Part shown: in pieces, positions 1-8,758 of the stretch
Layout of the letters: the number at the start of each line of letters is the position of its first letter
Position numbering within the stretch: the first letter of the stretch is position 1
NCBI GenBank assembly: GCA_002452745.1
Contig: DKFC01000055.1
Span: forward strand, 1 to 60,150
Direction of reading: 5' to 3'
Origin: Firmicutes bacterium UBA6806
Lineage (GTDB): Bacteria; Bacillota; Clostridia; Peptostreptococcales; Acidaminobacteraceae
Length of the DNA stretch: 60,150 nt
The notes under the pieces: model-generated
Told to the model about the DNA's origin: nothing
The model's input: the letters and a program-made list of their open reading frames with translations, nothing else
Database searches by the model: none
Program-made: the position numbers and the translations under genes

Positions 1-18
1 CGGAAGTTACTTTTTCAT

Positions 19-2262
19 TTAACGCTGAATTTCATCACATCCCACTGTTTTGAGATATTCCAGCTGTTCATAAGTCTCCACACCTTCCGCAATTGTCAAC
101 AGGCCAAGTCCCTTTGCCATCATGATAATTGCCTTGATAATCAAGCGATCAGCATGATCGGCATCAATATTATCAATTAGTTCCTTTGCAATTTTCACAC
201 GATCTATATCAAAGCGTTTAATATAACTCAACGAAGAATATCCCGTTCCAAAGTCATCTATTGATATTTGAACTCCCAATCCCGACAGAGCTGTAAATAT
301 CTCCTCCATAATTGTGCTGGAATTCATAGCGCTATTTTCAGTGATTTCAAAATCCAAGTTGTTTGGATTGACCCCTGTTTCTTCGATGAGTTCGGATAAA
401 CTTGTAAAGAAGTCGATGCTGTCAAATTGAAGCGGCGAAATATTGATGCCGAGTTTTAAATTCGAATCAGCAGTTCTATTCCATTCTGCCAGTTGTTCCA
501 TAGCCCCTTTCATCACCCATTTCCCAATCCTCAAAATCAGATCCGTTTGTTCTGCAATGGGAATAAATTCAGCTGGCGTCACTGCGCCCAACTCAGAATT
601 TCGCCACCTTAAAAGCGCCTCTGCGCCAATGAGTTTTTGAGTGTTGATATCAATTTGAGGCTGGTAGTAAAGCTCAAATTCCTCTTCAAGCGTCACCTGC
701 CTAAGCTGCATTTCGATTTGGTTCATCCTCTCTATTTTCTCAGAGAGATGGGCTTTATAAAAGACAATTTTATTGCCAATGGTTATGTGTTTAGCCTGCA
801 TCATGGCAATGTCTGCATACTTTAAAAGTTGGCTCTTGCTCTCTGAATCCTCAGGGTATTTTGAGATGCCAATGCTCGCATCTAGCGAAAAGACATATTG
901 ATCCACTTTCAGAGGCAGCTTAATGCGCTCGAGCAGTTTGTTTGAGATGTTATTGAGGTCTTCAAGCGATTCAGAGCACTGACAGATGATCCCAAACTCA
1001 TCACCACCCATTCGAGCTGCAAAAACGCCTTCATTGTCAATATCTTTAAAGCGTTCAGCCAGCTTTCTCAGAACCTGATCGCCCATCTCGTGTCCATGTA
1101 TGTCATTAATGATTTTAAATCGATTGATATCAATATAGCAAAGCGCAAATGGCGCATTTGAATCCACCAATTCCTCAACTTTATTCAGAAAAGCATAGCG
1201 ATTGGGCAAATCAGACATGGTATCTGTATTTGCCAAGTACGCCAGTGTCTCATTAGATGTCTTGAGTTCGTTGGTTCTAGCCCTCACTCTAATTTCCAAC
1301 AATTCGTTTTGCATGCGAACACTTTCAAGAAGTTTTTCGATTTCCTCAACTTTTTCAAAATATGTGCTGACAAAGTGATGTAATCCTATGAGCACTACAG
1401 ATTTAAAGAGCACCATGACATCGGCAAATCCAAAGATAAAAGAAATTAAGGGCAATAAGAAAATCAGTGCAATGCCTCGAGTTCGAATCTTGACACTCTC
1501 CTTATCATCGGACACATGAATGGTTTCTTCTTCTCCTTCATCTATTAAGCTGGCATAGCCAATCATCGAAAGAGAAATCATGAAGAGCACATCTGAGATA
1601 TTATTGGGAGCATAAAAGTGATAGTAGCTCATGTAACTATAGAGCAAATCCGCCAGTGGAAACAGGGCAATTCCAATTAAAAGCACTCTGTTCTCTGTGA
1701 CTTTCCGTCCTTTGATGCTGAGAAAGAACAGCGTTCCCGCGACAGATAGAATCAATATATCCGTCACCACATAAATACCTGTGGTCATGATTTCCCCGAG
1801 TCTCATATCTGAAAAATCTAAATGCGGTAATAAGCTAAACTTCACAATTAATACAAAGATTAAAAGCAAAAGTATGAAATCTGCAAACACCTGTACAAAA
1901 TGCCATTTGGCAATCTTTTTATACAGATAATATAAACTGGCTGACATCAATATCAAATTGGGAATTGAATATAAATAGGAATAGAATAAGTTGTTTTCTG
2001 GATTGCCATTTAAAAAATTGTATTCCACAAGCCACAAAGTATCGCCAAACGCCCAGACTAAAATCATCCATTTCATGGACTTCCAAAATATGTTCTTTTG
2101 ATTTTTTATTGTGATTTCCCTGTCAATCAGCCAAGCCGCCCCCACAAGGAGTATCGGCGATAGACAATTTGATAAAATTTGACTTCCCATAAGTGCTGTG
2201 ACAATATAGCTCATCAGCAAAATTCCCTGCATAGACATACCCAGTTTTATACTCTTTGTCAT
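19..2262 (-). CDS. Membrane-anchored GGDEF-EAL cyclic-di-GMP signalling protein, C-terminus cut short
   Basis: This 747-residue protein probably makes or breaks down cyclic di-GMP at the membrane. The first ~290 residues hold a run of hydrophobic segments (about eight membrane helices), followed by a short charged coiled-coil-like stretch (about 305-335). The GGDEF domain has an intact GGDEF motif at about residue 419; I see no RxxD inhibitory site just before it. The EAL domain has EAL at about 548, NISP, the DDFGTGYS loop and IAEGVET, so most phosphodiesterase residues are present; the usual VKIDK motif reads VKIAK. The protein stops at CDEIQR, where EAL domains normally continue with a G-Y-x-F-S-K-P segment of some 20 residues, so the end is truncated. 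Which activity dominates cannot be told from sequence. Confidence 0.93.
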   Translation of the reverse strand: MTKSIKLGMSMQGILLMSYIVTALMGSQILSNCLSPILLVGAAWLIDREITIKNQKNIFWKSMKWMILVWAFGDTLWLVEYNFLNGNPENNLFYSYLYSIPNLILMSASLYYLYKKIAKWHFVQVFADFILLLLIFVLIVKFSLLPHLDFSDMRLGEIMTTGIYVVTDILILSVAGTLFFLSIKGRKVTENRVLLIGIALFPLADLLYSYMSYYHFYAPNNISDVLFMISLSMIGYASLIDEGEEETIHVSDDKESVKIRTRGIALIFLLPLISFIFGFADVMVLFKSVVLIGLHHFVSTYFEKVEEIEKLLESVRMQNELLEIRVRARTNELKTSNETLAYLANTDTMSDLPNRYAFLNKVEELVDSNAPFALCYIDINRFKIINDIHGHEMGDQVLRKLAERFKDIDNEGVFAARMGGDEFGIICQCSESLEDLNNISNKLLERIKLPLKVDQYVFSLDASIGISKYPEDSESKSQLLKYADIAMMQAKHITIGNKIVFYKAHLSEKIERMNQIEMQLRQVTLEEEFELYYQPQIDINTQKLIGAEALLRWRNSELGAVTPAEFIPIAEQTDLILRIGKWVMKGAMEQLAEWNRTADSNLKLGINISPLQFDSIDFFTSLSELIEETGVNPNNLDFEITENSAMNSSTIMEEIFTALSGLGVQISIDDFGTGYSSLSYIKRFDIDRVKIAKELIDNIDADHADRLIIKAIIMMAKGLGLLTIAEGVETYEQLEYLKTVGCDEIQR

Positions 2263-2433
2263 AATCGTTTTATCTCCCAGCTAACTGCGCCTTCAGTTAC
2301 TAGAAGTCCCCTCCATCATTTACTATTATAGTATTATACCCTTAATTTGCCTTGTCTACTAATCAAGTTGATATTTTGTAAAAATTACAATGTCCACTTT
2401 TCACGAACACTTTGGGTTCAAGCCCTTGCCAAT

Positions 2434-2459
2434 TCATAAATATTCATGAATTTTTATGA
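2434..2459. promoter_or_regulatory. 26-bp near-perfect palindrome upstream of serA (candidate operator)
   Basis: The core ATTCATGAAT (2442-2451) is flanked by CATAAA/TTTATG arms, giving 12 of 13 complementary pairs over 26 bp. It lies 30 bp upstream of the serA -35 box in the 286-bp gap between the divergent GGDEF-EAL gene and serA. The symmetry suggests a dimeric DNA-binding protein; which one is unknown. Confidence 0.5.
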
Positions 2460-2488
2460 GTTGACACCCTAAAATAGCGGCTAACATC

Positions 2489-2516
2489 TTGACGCGCCTT
2501 CTACAAGTGATATACT
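2489..2516 (+). promoter_or_regulatory. serA promoter
   Basis: TTGACG (2489-2494) and TATACT (2511-2516) are separated by 16 bp, a good vegetative promoter 33 bp before the serA start. A second TTGACA lies at 2461-2466. Confidence 0.6.
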
Positions 2517-2548
2517 ACCACTTAAAAACTCAGGAGAGGATGATGACA

Positions 2549-4129
2549 ATGAGAATATTAATTGCAGAAAATATTGCCGAGGAAGGGATACAGTATTTAA
2601 ACTCCCAATCCTTAGACGTCACTGTAAACACAAAGCTCACCCGCGAAGAACTCTTAAAAATCATCCCTGAATATGACGCACTTATTGTGAGGAGTGTTAC
2701 GAAAGTCAATGAAGAACTTTACGAACATGCCAAAAATCTGAAAGTTGTCGGACGCGCAGGGAATGGTGTGGACAATATAGAACTGTCCGGCGCAACAGAG
2801 CGAGGCATTATCGTCGTCAATACACCGGATGCCAATACAGTATCCGCAGCAGAGCATACAATTGCACTAATGCTGTCCATGTCCAGAAACATCCCAAGGG
2901 CTAATCAGCACATCAAGTCAAAATTGTGGGATCGCTCTCTTTTCAGAGGGGTTGAACTCATGGGAAAAACCCTAGGCATCATTGGATTGGGGCGAATTGG
3001 CACCATGGTAGCCACCCGCATGCAATCTTTTGGCATGGAGGTCATTGCATATGATCCCTACATTAGAAATGATAAATTCGAACGCCTTGGAATTAAAAAA
3101 GCAGAACAGCTGGATGAACTCTTAAAAGCGTCTGATTTCATATCTGTTCATACGCCTAAAACACCTGAAACTATTGGCATTATCAACGCCGGTTCATTTA
3201 AAATCGTAAAACCCGGGGTAAGAGTTGTCAACTGTGCGAGAGGTGGTATTATTGATGAAGCGGCTCTCAATGAGGCCCTTCTATCAGGAATCGTCGCAGG
3301 TGCTGCTATTGATGTTTTAAAAGATGAGCCGCATCCAATCTCGCCCCTCTTGGATTTGGACACCACTGTCATCACACCGCATCTTGGTGCAGACACCTTC
3401 GAAGCTCAAAAGAACGTCGGTGAGACAGTTGCCAAGGAGGTCTTTGAGGCTCTGAGCGGTAAACTGGTGGCAAATGCAGTAAACTTACCAACACTGTCTC
3501 AACAGGAACTGGAGCATATGAAACCCTATTTGACTTTAATTGAGCGAATGGGAAAACTCTATCATCAAATTCACCGTGAAGCCGTTGATAAAATCGAATT
3601 CACTTATAAGGGTGAGTTCTCGCATAGAAATACGGATCCTTATGTCCTTGCCTTTGTCAAAGGTCTCTATGAAACGGTCTTAGATACGCCTGTCACATAT
3701 GTAAATGCGAGACTACTCGCTGAAAGCAGAGGCGTTTCAATCTCTGAGAGCAGAGTGACCAGTAACGACAACTACACCAGCTCAATTAAAATTGTCCTGC
3801 ATTCTAAAGACAATTCATTTGAACTGGAAGGCGCGTTATTTGGCAAAGGTGAACCTAGAATCGTAAGCCTAAATGGCTATCCTGTGGACATGGTTCCTCG
3901 CGGCAATATGCTGATGATCGAAAACAACGACAGTCCAGGTATGATTGGCAAAATTGGCTTAGCGCTTGGCAATAAGGGCATTAACATTTCCACAATGAAT
4001 GTAAGTCTGTCTAGAGAGAAATCACCTGCCCTAATGCTTCTCACAGTGGATGATACTGTCTCCACAGACGTCCTCGATGAAATTCAAGACCAAGAAGGCA
4101 TTTTAAAGGCCTGGGCACTTAAAATATAA
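2549..4129 (+). CDS. serA: D-3-phosphoglycerate dehydrogenase
   Basis: This enzyme oxidises 3-phosphoglycerate to 3-phosphohydroxypyruvate with NAD, the first step of serine synthesis in the cytoplasm. The 526-residue length is that of the long SerA form: D-isomer-type 2-hydroxyacid dehydrogenase domain with the Rossmann motif GLGRIG near residue 150, the catalytic CARGGIIDE and HLGADT segments, an intervening domain, and a C-terminal ACT domain (from about 455, DSPGMIGKIGLALG), which in the family binds serine for feedback inhibition. The start at 2549 is chosen because AGGAGAGG (2532-2539) is 9 bases upstream; ATG codons at 2540 and 2543 are too close to it. serC and serB are not next to it. 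Confidence 0.95.
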   Translation: MRILIAENIAEEGIQYLNSQSLDVTVNTKLTREELLKIIPEYDALIVRSVTKVNEELYEHAKNLKVVGRAGNGVDNIELSGATERGIIVVNTPDANTVSAAEHTIALMLSMSRNIPRANQHIKSKLWDRSLFRGVELMGKTLGIIGLGRIGTMVATRMQSFGMEVIAYDPYIRNDKFERLGIKKAEQLDELLKASDFISVHTPKTPETIGIINAGSFKIVKPGVRVVNCARGGIIDEAALNEALLSGIVAGAAIDVLKDEPHPISPLLDLDTTVITPHLGADTFEAQKNVGETVAKEVFEALSGKLVANAVNLPTLSQQELEHMKPYLTLIERMGKLYHQIHREAVDKIEFTYKGEFSHRNTDPYVLAFVKGLYETVLDTPVTYVNARLLAESRGVSISESRVTSNDNYTSSIKIVLHSKDNSFELEGALFGKGEPRIVSLNGYPVDMVPRGNMLMIENNDSPGMIGKIGLALGNKGINISTMNVSLSREKSPALMLLTVDDTVSTDVLDEIQDQEGILKAWALKI

Positions 4130-4170
4130 TTTAAGTATTTAAAATATGATATTGTAGCGTCTACTTTATG

Positions 4171-4204
4171 CAATTGACTGTGTTTATCAATTGACTGTGT
4201 TTAT
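4171..4204 (+). repeat. Perfect 17-bp tandem duplication before the dehydrogenase gene
   Basis: CAATTGACTGTGTTTAT occurs twice head to tail (4171-4187 and 4188-4204), in the 100-bp gap after serA and 10 bp before the next ribosome site. Each copy contains a TTGACT resembling a -35 box. Confidence 0.85.
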
Positions 4205-4230
4205 AACGAAACTTGAAAGGACTTGTTCAC

Positions 4231-5316
4231 ATGAAGAAAATCGCAGTTATCCCTGGCGATGGCATCGGAAACGAGGTCATGGCAGAGGGAATCAAAGTAC
4301 TAAAATCTTATGCAACACTCAGAAATCTACCTGAGTTTGAATTCACCTATTTTCCATGGGGGTGCGAGTACTATAATGAAACTGGTGAAATGATGCCTGA
4401 AAATGGTTTAGAAATCTTGTCAGGTTATGATGCCATCCTATTAGGTGCTGTGGGTTATCCAGGGGTTCCAGATCATATTTCCCTCAGGGATCTACTTCTA
4501 AAAATCAGGCAGGGATTCGATCAATCTGTAAATCTCAGACCGATTAAATTATTGCGCGGCGCACCTTGCCCTCTTAAGAACAAGTCTCCAGAGGATATTG
4601 ATTTTGTCGTCGTCCGTGAAAACGTCGAAGGCGAGTATTCAGGAGATGGACATTTTGTAAAGGAAGATGGCGAAATCACGGCAGCTTATCAAACCGGTGT
4701 GTTCACAAAAGCCAAAACCGACCGTCTAATTCGATATGCGTTTGAACTTGCGGCAAAGCGGAGCAAGGGCAAAAAGTTGACCAGCACGACAAAGTCAAAT
4801 GCACTGAACTATAGTATGGTTTTCTGGGATGAACGATTTAAAGAAATTTCGAGGGAATTCCCAGAAGTCAAGACGGAGAGCAATCATGTAGATGCCATTA
4901 GCATGTATTTTGTGCAAAGGCCTGAGAGCTTTGATGTCGTCGTCGCTTCAAACCTCTTTGGGGATATCATCACCGATTTGGGAGCTGCACTTCAGGGAGG
5001 GCTTGGTTTTGCTGCAAGTGCAAACCTGAACTTAGAAGGTGTTTACCCATCTATGTTTGAACCTGTCCATGGCTCGGCACCTGAAATTGCAGGGAAGCAA
5101 ATTGCCAATCCCATGGCGATGATTTGGACTGCCAAGATGATGCTGGATCACCTCTACCCAACGTTATCACATGAGACCATCGTCGAGACACTTGAAGAAC
5201 TTTTGATTGAAGAAAAACATTTGACAAGGGATCTAGGCGGTTCCGCCTCCACTTCTGAAGTTGGGGACGCCATCTGTCAGAGACTTGAAGCACTTGTAAA
5301 AATTAAACACGGTTAA
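4231..5316 (+). CDS. Tartrate/D-malate/3-isopropylmalate-type decarboxylating dehydrogenase
   Basis: A 361-residue member of the isocitrate/isopropylmalate dehydrogenase family, which oxidises and decarboxylates a 2-hydroxyacid with NAD and a divalent metal. It starts with IPGDGIG, has the substrate-binding arginines in NLRPIKLL and VVRENVEGEYSG, the SNLFGDIITDLGA metal site and the HGSAPEIAGK nucleotide loop. The PDHISLRDLLLKIRQGFDQ segment resembles tartrate dehydrogenase (TtuC) and D-malate dehydrogenase (DmlA) more than LeuB, and no leuA/leuCD genes are nearby, so I favour D-malate or tartrate as substrate. The start at 4231 follows GAAAGG with 10-base spacing; an upstream TTG at 4213 lies before that site. 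Confidence 0.85.
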   Translation: MKKIAVIPGDGIGNEVMAEGIKVLKSYATLRNLPEFEFTYFPWGCEYYNETGEMMPENGLEILSGYDAILLGAVGYPGVPDHISLRDLLLKIRQGFDQSVNLRPIKLLRGAPCPLKNKSPEDIDFVVVRENVEGEYSGDGHFVKEDGEITAAYQTGVFTKAKTDRLIRYAFELAAKRSKGKKLTSTTKSNALNYSMVFWDERFKEISREFPEVKTESNHVDAISMYFVQRPESFDVVVASNLFGDIITDLGAALQGGLGFAASANLNLEGVYPSMFEPVHGSAPEIAGKQIANPMAMIWTAKMMLDHLYPTLSHETIVETLEELLIEEKHLTRDLGGSASTSEVGDAICQRLEALVKIKHG

Positions 5317-5410
5317 GAAAATACTGTCAAACACTCATCGCTCTCCATGTCGTTTTTTATTGAACGCCATACTGGAAAGTCACCTGAATCCCTTTTGAAA
5401 AAAAGTCTTA

Positions 5411-5421
5411 TGTGATATAAT
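5411..5421 (+). promoter_or_regulatory. Extended -10 promoter of the PfkB kinase gene
   Basis: TGTGATATAAT matches the extended -10 consensus TRTGnTATAAT exactly. A TTGAAA at 5395-5400 could serve as a weak -35 with a short 15-bp spacer. Confidence 0.5.
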
Positions 5422-5458
5422 AACGTGCAAATAATTCGTATTTCAAGGAGGGGTTGCA

Positions 5459-6409
5459 TTGAGTAACCACAAGCCCTATATCTTGGTATTAGGGGCATCA
5501 ATTGTTGATATAACTGGATTTTCAGCTGTTAAATACAGAACACACAATTCAAATCCAGGTTGTGTAAAAGTATCGCTGGGTGGGGTATGCAGAAATATTG
5601 CCGAAACGACTTCAAGGCTTGGCGTTCCCACCAAATTCATCTCTGTTTTAGGAAACGACGATCACGGAAGAAGCATCCTTGAGCACTCGAAACTAATGGG
5701 TTATGATATGTCTGATTCACTCTTTTTAAAGGACTGCACAACACCTACCTATATGGCAATTTTGGATGAGCGGGGAGAAATGGTCTCTGCGATTGTGGAT
5801 ATGTGGAGTGCCACTCAAATAGATCAGGCATTTATCGACAGCAAATCTGAGACAATCGCAAATGCAGAATACACTTTTCTCGATTCTGATCAACCTGATA
5901 TTTTAGAGTATATTTTAAAGACCTTTAAGGGCAAGACCAAATTTGTCCTCGATCCCATTTCAGCTGCAAAGGCTGAGACCATTCGTCACCTCATCCCTTA
6001 TTTTCACACCATAAAGCCCAACCGCTTTGAAGCAGAAGTTCTGGTCGGTTATCCCCTTCAAAGCACAGAGGCACTTCTCAGGGCTGGTGAAGACTTATTG
6101 GCTCAGGGCGTTGAAAATGTCTTTATTTCTCTGGATGAAAATGGGATTTTTTATGCTAACCGTGACTCTCGAGGAATCATGATGGCACGTCATGCAACCG
6201 TAAAAAATGTCACTGGCGCTGGGGATTCCTTTGTCGCTGGGCTTGGTTATGGTTATATGCACAACCTGCCACTGCATGATACTGTGAAATTCGCAATCGG
6301 GATGAGTCTACTGACTATCTCTCATGAGAGCACCATCCATCCTGAAATGAGCCTTGAAAAAGTACTTTCAATTATCGAATCCTCTGATTGGGTGGATAGT
6401 GCTTTTTAG
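5459..6409 (+). CDS. PfkB-family carbohydrate kinase (pseudouridine kinase-like)
   Basis: A 316-residue ribokinase-fold kinase that transfers phosphate from ATP to a sugar or nucleoside. The N-terminus (GASIVDITGFSA, then SLGGVCRNIAETTSRLG) and the PfkB signature NVTGAGDSFVAGL near residue 255, with the catalytic Asp in GAGDS, are all present. The PGCVKVSLGGVCRNIAE region resembles pseudouridine kinase (PsuK/YeiC), but no pseudouridine-5'-phosphate glycosidase gene is adjacent, so the substrate stays open. Translation begins at TTG 5459: AAGGAGGGG ends five to six bases upstream and no ATG is suitably placed. The gene is monocistronic, ending at a strong terminator. Confidence 0.85.
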   Translation: MSNHKPYILVLGASIVDITGFSAVKYRTHNSNPGCVKVSLGGVCRNIAETTSRLGVPTKFISVLGNDDHGRSILEHSKLMGYDMSDSLFLKDCTTPTYMAILDERGEMVSAIVDMWSATQIDQAFIDSKSETIANAEYTFLDSDQPDILEYILKTFKGKTKFVLDPISAAKAETIRHLIPYFHTIKPNRFEAEVLVGYPLQSTEALLRAGEDLLAQGVENVFISLDENGIFYANRDSRGIMMARHATVKNVTGAGDSFVAGLGYGYMHNLPLHDTVKFAIGMSLLTISHESTIHPEMSLEKVLSIIESSDWVDSAF

Positions 6410-6442
6410 CAAATTTCAAATTGGCCTTGCTGTGCCATATAA

Positions 6443-6479
6443 AAAACGCCTCCTTACAATGATGTAAAGGAGGCGTTTT
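6443..6479. terminator. Bidirectional Rho-independent terminator
   Basis: AAAACGCCTCCTTAC pairs with GTAA-A-GGAGGCGTTTT (one bulged A), with T or A runs on both sides. It serves the convergent kinase gene and the 65-residue ORF. Confidence 0.85.
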
Positions 6480-6488
6480 CACCCTAAT

Positions 6489-6686
6489 CTACTTGGCATT
6501 TTCTTCTACCCACGCTTTTGCAAGCTCTACCGCTTCTTCCGTAGGAATTGCTAAAAGTGTTTCTTCTTCAACATGATCGACATTTGTCCACGCTTCTGTG
6601 GCACCACCGCCTAAAATTGAAGAAAGTCTTACATTGTCAGAATCATAGACAATTTGTTTATTTTGATAAGAAATAATGTGTTTCAT
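6489..6686 (-). CDS. 65-residue protein of unknown function
   Basis: Not recognised. It is a small acidic soluble protein with no signal peptide or membrane segment; the middle holds a GGGATEAW stretch and the C-terminal half is Glu/Ala-rich and probably helical. GGGAGTGA sits six bases before the ATG, and the gene lies between a shared terminator and a 230-bp AT-rich upstream gap, which argues that it is a real monocistronic gene. Confidence 0.65.
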   Translation of the reverse strand: MKHIISYQNKQIVYDSDNVRLSSILGGGATEAWTNVDHVEEETLLAIPTEEAVELAKAWVEENAK

Positions 6687-6918
6687 ATTCTCACTCCCAT
6701 TCCGTTTGCATCCTCATCTTTTCAGCTCTATTTTAAGTGTCCGTTCACTGTGCCATGTGATGCTTCTATTCTATCGTTTATTAGCTACAAGTTATTTATA
6801 TAACCATAGTACCCTAGCGGTGGGAGAATAAACATTAATTGATATTAATTCTCAATTAATTCATATTTTCTTTACGTTTTCTCGCTTTATATCCTTTCAC
6901 AAATACGTTCTTTGTTCT

Positions 6919-7842
6919 CTATTTATACAGCAGAATTTGAACCTTTGCTCTCTGAACATATGTCTGTTCAAGGTCTTTTCTATGATAGATGAAATTTTCA
7001 TCTGTGAACACTTTTGCTTGTACTGGACATTTTTTTACACAGGCACAGCATTTGATGCACGTCCCCGTAACCTCCTTATAATTCTCATCTGACACCGCTC
7101 CCATAGGACAAACGGAGACGCAGATGCCGCAATTGATACAAGCATTTGTCGTCATGGGCTTTATAGGTTTAAAATCCATGAAATTTCCCTCTTTATCCCT
7201 AGGTCTAAAATAAGCAGGAAGGGACTCTCTCGTCTTTGCACCTCCAGCCCGTGTCAATAACTCGTTCTGTACTACACACGCTCTTGTCATTCCAGATTGC
7301 TCGGCATCCAACATAGGCGTTTTCATCAGAAGAACCCGCTCTCTATTGATTCCAGTTGCCCACCTAGCGAGTTCCTCTAAGTCCGTATGATCCGGCCTTC
7401 CCTTGGCGAGAATTTTCGAAAAAGAATGTTCTCCCACAAAAGCTCCCCCACTTAGAATTGTGCAACCCTTTTCAATGAGCAGTAACATCAACTCATTTAA
7501 AGCTGCATCATAATTTCGATTTCCAAAGAGTACTAAAGGAACTGCCAAAACGCGTTTCTCGGTCTTGGGAAGTCTATTCAATGTCTTCATCAGCAAATTG
7601 GGCAAACGTCCTGCATATACTGGCAGCCCCACAACCAAAACATCCTGCTCAGTACTCTTCTCGCAGACCTGTTCAAAATAGGCCTCAAGTGCCCGCCTTT
7701 TATCTGGTGATGTAAAGTCATAATATTCAATTTCCTCTGTTTTCTCACCAGCCTTACCTGCTCCAAAAGCCAAGCACTCACAGAGGTGTTTAACAGTACG
7801 CTCTGTTGTTCCTGTTGCACTAAAGTACATCGCTCTAATCAT
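6919..7842 (-). CDS. EFR1-type flavodoxin-ferredoxin fusion protein
   Basis: A 307-residue redox protein. The N-terminal ~170 residues resemble flavodoxin, with the FMN phosphate loop FSATGTTERT near residue 8 and a GLPVYAGRLP segment near 73. The C-terminus carries two ferredoxin-type [4Fe-4S] motifs, CINCGICVSVCP (about 235-246) and CIKCCACVKKCP (about 260-271). Such EFR1 proteins are thought to shuttle electrons in anaerobes; the partners are unknown. The gene lies 60 bp downstream of the Crp-type regulator gene in the same direction, so the two may be co-transcribed. Confidence 0.85.
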   Translation of the reverse strand: MIRAMYFSATGTTERTVKHLCECLAFGAGKAGEKTEEIEYYDFTSPDKRRALEAYFEQVCEKSTEQDVLVVGLPVYAGRLPNLLMKTLNRLPKTEKRVLAVPLVLFGNRNYDAALNELMLLLIEKGCTILSGGAFVGEHSFSKILAKGRPDHTDLEELARWATGINRERVLLMKTPMLDAEQSGMTRACVVQNELLTRAGGAKTRESLPAYFRPRDKEGNFMDFKPIKPMTTNACINCGICVSVCPMGAVSDENYKEVTGTCIKCCACVKKCPVQAKVFTDENFIYHRKDLEQTYVQRAKVQILLYK

Positions 7843-7902
7843 CTTTCCCCCACAGCTCTATGCCATTTAAATTTTTGTTCTTCTCCTAAAACATTTATCT
7901 CA

Positions 7903-8583
7903 TTACCAATAGGTGTTGGTGAGCGCTCTAATTTCATCCACTTTTTCAATGACAATATGCCTGTCTTCAATCGAAATAAGCCCTTTGTCCCTAAAATATC
8001 CGAGGCCGCTCGTTATAGTTGGACGGCTGAGTCCCAAAGTGTTCGCCAGTTCCTCATGTGTGTACTGATGTTCAATAACGGTTCTCTCCACAAGGTCATA
8101 CCCCTGCTGCATGGAACCAATTCTGAGAAGGGCACTGGCGAGAATACCAATTGAATCGTTAAACCTCGTATCGGCGATCTGCATCATAAGCAAGCGATAC
8201 TTTCTGATGATGGAGTGAATAAAGTGACGGTATATTTCAGGATTTTTGACAAGTTCCCTCTCGAGTATATGCTTTGACAGAACGCTAACTTCCGCCTTCT
8301 GAGTTACATAGGTAATCTCACAGGTTCTATCACCATCAAAATAATCCATTTCGCCAAATATCGTTCCACGATTCAATCTAAAAAAAGTCCTCTCATTTCC
8401 GTCCGCACTGACAAGTCCTTGGCGGCATTCTCCCGATAGAACAATATACACATGGTCTGCATCAAATGGATCTATCAGAGTGTTTTTTTTAAAGTTTTTA
8501 ATCATGCCCATTGGCGCCAGGACCTCTGCAAAATAAGTCGTCATCTCCTCCTGCTTAATTGGATCAAATAGTTCTCGATACAC
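7903..8583 (-). CDS. Crp/Fnr-family transcriptional regulator (no Fe-S cysteines)
   Basis: A 226-residue regulator with a cyclic-nucleotide-binding-like beta-roll (about 20-130, GTIFGEMDYFDG) and a C-terminal winged helix (THEELANTLGLSRPTITSGLGYF, about 172-195). It lacks an N-terminal cysteine cluster. Its recognition helix reads SRPTITS rather than the SRETxSR of the other two Crp/Fnr proteins in the window, so it should read a different DNA site. Translation starts at GTG 8583, with AGAGG about nine bases upstream. It is divergent from the GntR operon and lies just before the EFR1 gene. Confidence 0.85.
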   Translation of the reverse strand: MYRELFDPIKQEEMTTYFAEVLAPMGMIKNFKKNTLIDPFDADHVYIVLSGECRQGLVSADGNERTFFRLNRGTIFGEMDYFDGDRTCEITYVTQKAEVSVLSKHILERELVKNPEIYRHFIHSIIRKYRLLMMQIADTRFNDSIGILASALLRIGSMQQGYDLVERTVIEHQYTHEELANTLGLSRPTITSGLGYFRDKGLISIEDRHIVIEKVDEIRALTNTYW

Positions 8584-8682
8584 GGGTTCACCTCTTTGTC
8601 TTCAATTTTCTATATCATATCACAAATTGGACAAATTTTGTGATTCAGCTCTTCATTTCCACTTTTCAAAGTAAATTGTCTC

Positions 8683-8743
8683 TTGACAGAAAACTGTATT
8701 ATATGTATGATACAGTTGAACCGTGTTAATAGACTAATACAGT
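8683..8743 (+). promoter_or_regulatory. Promoter and operator of the GntR-ABC operon
   Basis: TTGACA (8683-8688) and TATGAT (8706-8711) with a 17-bp spacer form a near-consensus promoter. An inverted repeat, ACTGTATTAT (8693-8702) facing ATGATACAGT (8707-8716), fills the spacer and the -10 box. A third half-site, CTAATACAGT, lies at 8734-8743. Binding of the GntR protein here would block polymerase, so autorepression is likely. Confidence 0.75.
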
Positions 8744-8758
8744 TTGAAAGGGTATGCT

